From JAZTYK01 sp045636925 (GTDB taxonomy: Bacteria > Bacillota > Clostridia > Oscillospirales > Butyricicoccaceae): DNA of 16,395 bases. Position 1 is the first letter of the stretch. Every line of letters starts with the position of its first letter. The notes beneath the pieces are model-generated. The model made no database searches and was not told the origin of the DNA. It saw only the letters and a list, made by a program, of their open reading frames with translations. The DNA lies in NCBI GenBank assembly GCA_045636925.1, contig JAZTYK010000033.1, forward strand, positions 1-16,395, given 5' to 3'. A program made the position numbers and the translations under genes. Positions 14,766 through 16,395 of the stretch are shown here, one piece after another.

Positions 14766-14836
14766 GGGGTGGGTTTCCTTTCTCTTTATGCGGCGCTGAT
14801 ATAGTATTATTTATAAAGGTGTAAAATGCCGCAGAA

Positions 14837-14874
14837 TACAATGCCATTGTACCATAAAGAAAAAGATAGGGAAA
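14837..14874 (-). promoter_or_regulatory. Probable mscS operon promoter with overlapping palindrome
   Basis: On the minus strand TACAAT (14851-14846) is preceded by TGG, an extended -10. The -35 (TTTCCC, 14874-14869) is poor. A perfect 15-bp palindrome, TACAATG-C-CATTGTA (14837-14851), covers the -10 and could be an operator. The predicted leader is about 75 bases. The element lies between the second TauE half-gene (stop 14887) and mscS. Confidence 0.45.
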
Positions 14875-14886
14875 GAGGGGATTTTA

Positions 14887-15249
14887 TCATTTTTTTCGGA
14901 AAAACAGTTCTCGTAACCCCACCAAACATAAAAAGCTGCCAAAGATGCGTCGCAACAGACTGCCGGTCAGCAGACCCGCCAGCAAAGCACCCAGCAATGC
15001 GCAAAGAACACCCAAAAGCGCAGGCTTCCACAGCACGCGAACCGGAATGCGTTTTGCCCGCAAGTGCTGTATCAGCGCTGCCGGAGACACAGAAAGCGCA
15101 TACAACAAATTGGTGCTTTGCGCCAAGCGTTGGGGCATGTGGGCAAAGCCGGTGAGGTACAGCATCAGCAGTGTGCCACCTCCCAGCCCTGAACCGGACA
15201 GCGCACCTGTGATTGCGCCCGCCAGCAGAGGAATCAGAAAGTCGCTCAT
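14887..15249 (-). CDS. TauE/SafE (TSUP) family transporter, second half-size subunit
   Basis: A 120-residue, very hydrophobic protein of about four membrane helices. It carries the family's glycine motif near the N-terminus (GALSGSGLGGGTLLMLYLTG) and a basic loop (LRAKRIPVRVLW) before the last two helices. TSUP proteins export or import sulfur compounds or organic anions; full-length members have two such repeats in about 250 residues, so this is half a transporter. The ATG at 15249 shares ATGA with the stop of the preceding half-gene, so both are made together and probably pair. A longer start at 15360 would lie inside the upstream gene and is unlikely. The substrate is unknown. Confidence 0.85.
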   Translation of the reverse strand: MSDFLIPLLAGAITGALSGSGLGGGTLLMLYLTGFAHMPQRLAQSTNLLYALSVSPAALIQHLRAKRIPVRVLWKPALLGVLCALLGALLAGLLTGSLLRRIFGSFLCLVGLRELFFRKK

Positions 15250-15623
15250 TGCAGCACCATCCGGATCCCGCCCACCAGCAGAAGAATGCCAAAGATGCGC
15301 CGCAGCCAAAGTGCGCTGCATTTTTTCAGCAGGCGTCCGGCCAATAGGCCGCCCAGACAACCTCCAATCAGATAGGGCAGAGAAGCATGAAGATCCAAAT
15401 GCCCTTGGAATCCATAGATTGCCACCGATACCGCTGAAAGTGGAAAAATCAAAAAGACAGAAGACGCCATGGCGGCTTTGGCTTCAAATCCGCATTTTCG
15501 AATCAGCAAAGGAACCAAAACCGATCCGCCACCGGCACCTAAAAGTCCATTGACACCGCCGGCCAAAGCGGTGGACAACCATAACCAGCGTCTTCTTTCT
15601 GCGTCTAAAGAGGATTGTTCCAT
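15246..15623 (-). CDS. TauE/SafE (TSUP) family transporter, first half-size subunit
   Basis: A 125-residue membrane protein of about four helices. It holds the N-terminal TSUP glycine motif (GGVNGLLGAGGGSVLVPLL) and ends in the usual LLKKCSALWLRRIFGILLL segment. It overlaps the second half-gene by four bases. The ATG at 15623 was chosen with AGGTG upstream. A GTG at 15632 with AGGA behind it is a good alternative and would add three residues. Substrate unknown; sulfite, sulfonates or organic acids are possible for the family. The gene follows the terminator of the LysE-type gene and no strong promoter was found in the short gap. Confidence 0.83.
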   Translation of the reverse strand: MEQSSLDAERRRWLWLSTALAGGVNGLLGAGGGSVLVPLLIRKCGFEAKAAMASSVFLIFPLSAVSVAIYGFQGHLDLHASLPYLIGGCLGGLLAGRLLKKCSALWLRRIFGILLLVGGIRMVLQ

Positions 15624-15694
15624 CCTATGCACACCTGCTTTCCTGCGTGATATGTGGATCTCCATTATTTTCTGCAGACAGCATGGAAATATGA

Positions 15695-15720
15695 AAAGCG
15701 CCGCCAAAAGGCGACGCTTT
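15695..15720 (-). terminator. Terminator downstream of the LysE-type gene
   Basis: AAAGCGCCGCC (15695-15705) and GGCGACGCTTT (15710-15720) form an 11-bp stem with one mismatch around an AAAA loop. On the minus strand it ends in TTT followed by TCATATTT. It lies 72 bases beyond the LysE-type stop codon and before the TauE pair. Confidence 0.75.
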
Positions 15721-15790
15721 GATGTGTATATAATATATGTATATCGTATGTGTATGGAGCATGTGTATACTGTATCAGTATATGTATGCT
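15721..15790. repeat. Alternating purine-pyrimidine TA/TG-rich tract with imperfect inverted repeat
   Basis: Seventy bases made almost only of TA, TG and CA steps fill the gap after the LysE-type gene. Within it GCATGTGTATACTG (15759-15772) and CAGTATATGTATGC (15776-15789) can fold into a 14-bp stem with wobble or mismatched pairs around a TAT loop, ending two bases from the stop codon. No gene is seen in it. Confidence 0.6.
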
Positions 15791-15791
15791 G

Positions 15792-16395
15792 TTACAGCAT
15801 CTGGAAGAAACTCAGCAGCAGTTTTACACCATAGAACACGATGATGCAGCCACAGACGATGTTGATGCCCCGCAGGATACGGTCGGTGATCTTGCCGCGG
15901 AACAGGGAGATCGCAGCAGTGATGCCGTTGAACCACAGACAGGAGGCACTGACAAAACCAAGCACAAAGGGCAGACGCTCGGCGGCGGCCAGCGATGCCT
16001 GCGACGCACCCAACAGCATGGTACCGTCGATGATGGCCTGGGGGTTGAACCACGTCACCACGCAGGCAGAGGTAATGACCTTCCAGATGGGCAGGTTCAC
16101 ATTGGTGCTGGTGTCCATGGTGGCCTTGGAACGCAGCAGTCCGATTCCGATCCAGATGACGATGAGGCTGCCCACCGCCAGAATCACCTTCTGCAGCCAG
16201 GGCAGCGCCTGCATCAGGGCACCCACGCCCAGGAAACAGGCAAGGCCCAGGGTGATGTCAAAAAAGATGACGATCAGCGCCGTGAGGAAAACACGACCGC
16301 GTTTCTGGGTCAGAGCGGTGTTGATGACGAAGAGGTTCTGAAGGCCGATGGGTGCCACGTAGGCAAGACCCATGGTCAGACCCTGCAGATAAATA
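15792..16395 (-). CDS. LysE/RhtB-type amino acid exporter (5' end outside window)
   Basis: At least 200 residues of a LysE-superfamily exporter with about six membrane helices. These proteins export amino acids such as lysine, arginine or homoserine across the cytoplasmic membrane. The conserved N-terminal block GLTMGLAYVAPIGLQNLFV is present, then FFDITLGLACFLGVGAL, and TWFNPQAIIDGTMLLGA matches the family's W-NP motif. The reading frame remains open through the ATG at 16373 to the window edge (residues YLQGLTMG), and family alignments put the true start a few residues earlier, so the 5' end is probably just beyond position 16395. It ends at 15792 with a terminator 72 bases further. The transported amino acid is not readable. 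Confidence 0.9.
   Translation of the reverse strand, partial: IYLQGLTMGLAYVAPIGLQNLFVINTALTQKRGRVFLTALIVIFFDITLGLACFLGVGALMQALPWLQKVILAVGSLIVIWIGIGLLRSKATMDTSTNVNLPIWKVITSACVVTWFNPQAIIDGTMLLGASQASLAAAERLPFVLGFVSASCLWFNGITAAISLFRGKITDRILRGINIVCGCIIVFYGVKLLLSFFQML

Noticed and set aside
14807..15292. Minus-strand 161-codon frame overlapping the second TauE half-gene
   Set aside because: The frame at 14887-15249 has the TSUP glycine motif and ATGA coupling; this one is a shifted shadow.

Overview
The window looks like chromosomal DNA of a Gram-positive anaerobe of the class Clostridia, most likely a gut Oscillospiraceae/Ruminococcaceae-type bacterium. The grounds are a roughly 50 % GC genome, Shine-Dalgarno sites of the AAGGAG type, an S-box (SAM-I) riboswitch ahead of metK, an XpaC-like membrane protein, an L-cysteine desulfidase, a murK-type sugar kinase beside murQ, and a LytR-CpsA-Psr protein. 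The genus cannot be fixed by reading alone.

Plus strand, 1 to about 4.1 kb: the 3' end of a 23S rRNA gene, a complete 5S rRNA and its terminator close an rRNA operon. A strong extended -10 promoter then starts a tight four-gene operon: GNAT acetyltransferase, XpaC-like membrane protein, L-cysteine desulfidase (cyuA-like) and a second GNAT acetyltransferase. It ends at a bidirectional terminator.

Middle, 4.1 to 8 kb: a divergent pair of genes, each with its own promoter. On the minus strand is an MtnA-like sugar-phosphate isomerase, followed by two overlapping very small reading frames of unknown status. On the plus strand is an LCP-family cell-wall ligase with a repetitive Gly/Ser/Thr/Asp linker. 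A second bidirectional terminator separates it from a convergent M19 membrane dipeptidase.

Minus strand, 8 to 16.4 kb (read right to left): a LysE-type exporter cut by the window edge; a TauE/SafE exporter encoded as two overlapping half-size genes; then mscS, a P-loop uridine-kinase-family protein, murQ and murK, very tightly packed and probably one transcript for turgor release and peptidoglycan-sugar recycling; a hairpin; rlmD and a DUF4298 protein; and finally metK under its own promoter and a SAM-I riboswitch that ends in an intrinsic terminator.

Most of the content is ordinary housekeeping and metabolism. I saw no mobile element, CRISPR array, phage gene, toxin-antitoxin pair or defence system. 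The best leads are the overlapping small ORFs at 4185-4381, an altered sugar-phosphate loop in MurQ, the kinase-etherase-kinase operon, and a perfect palindrome over the probable mscS promoter.
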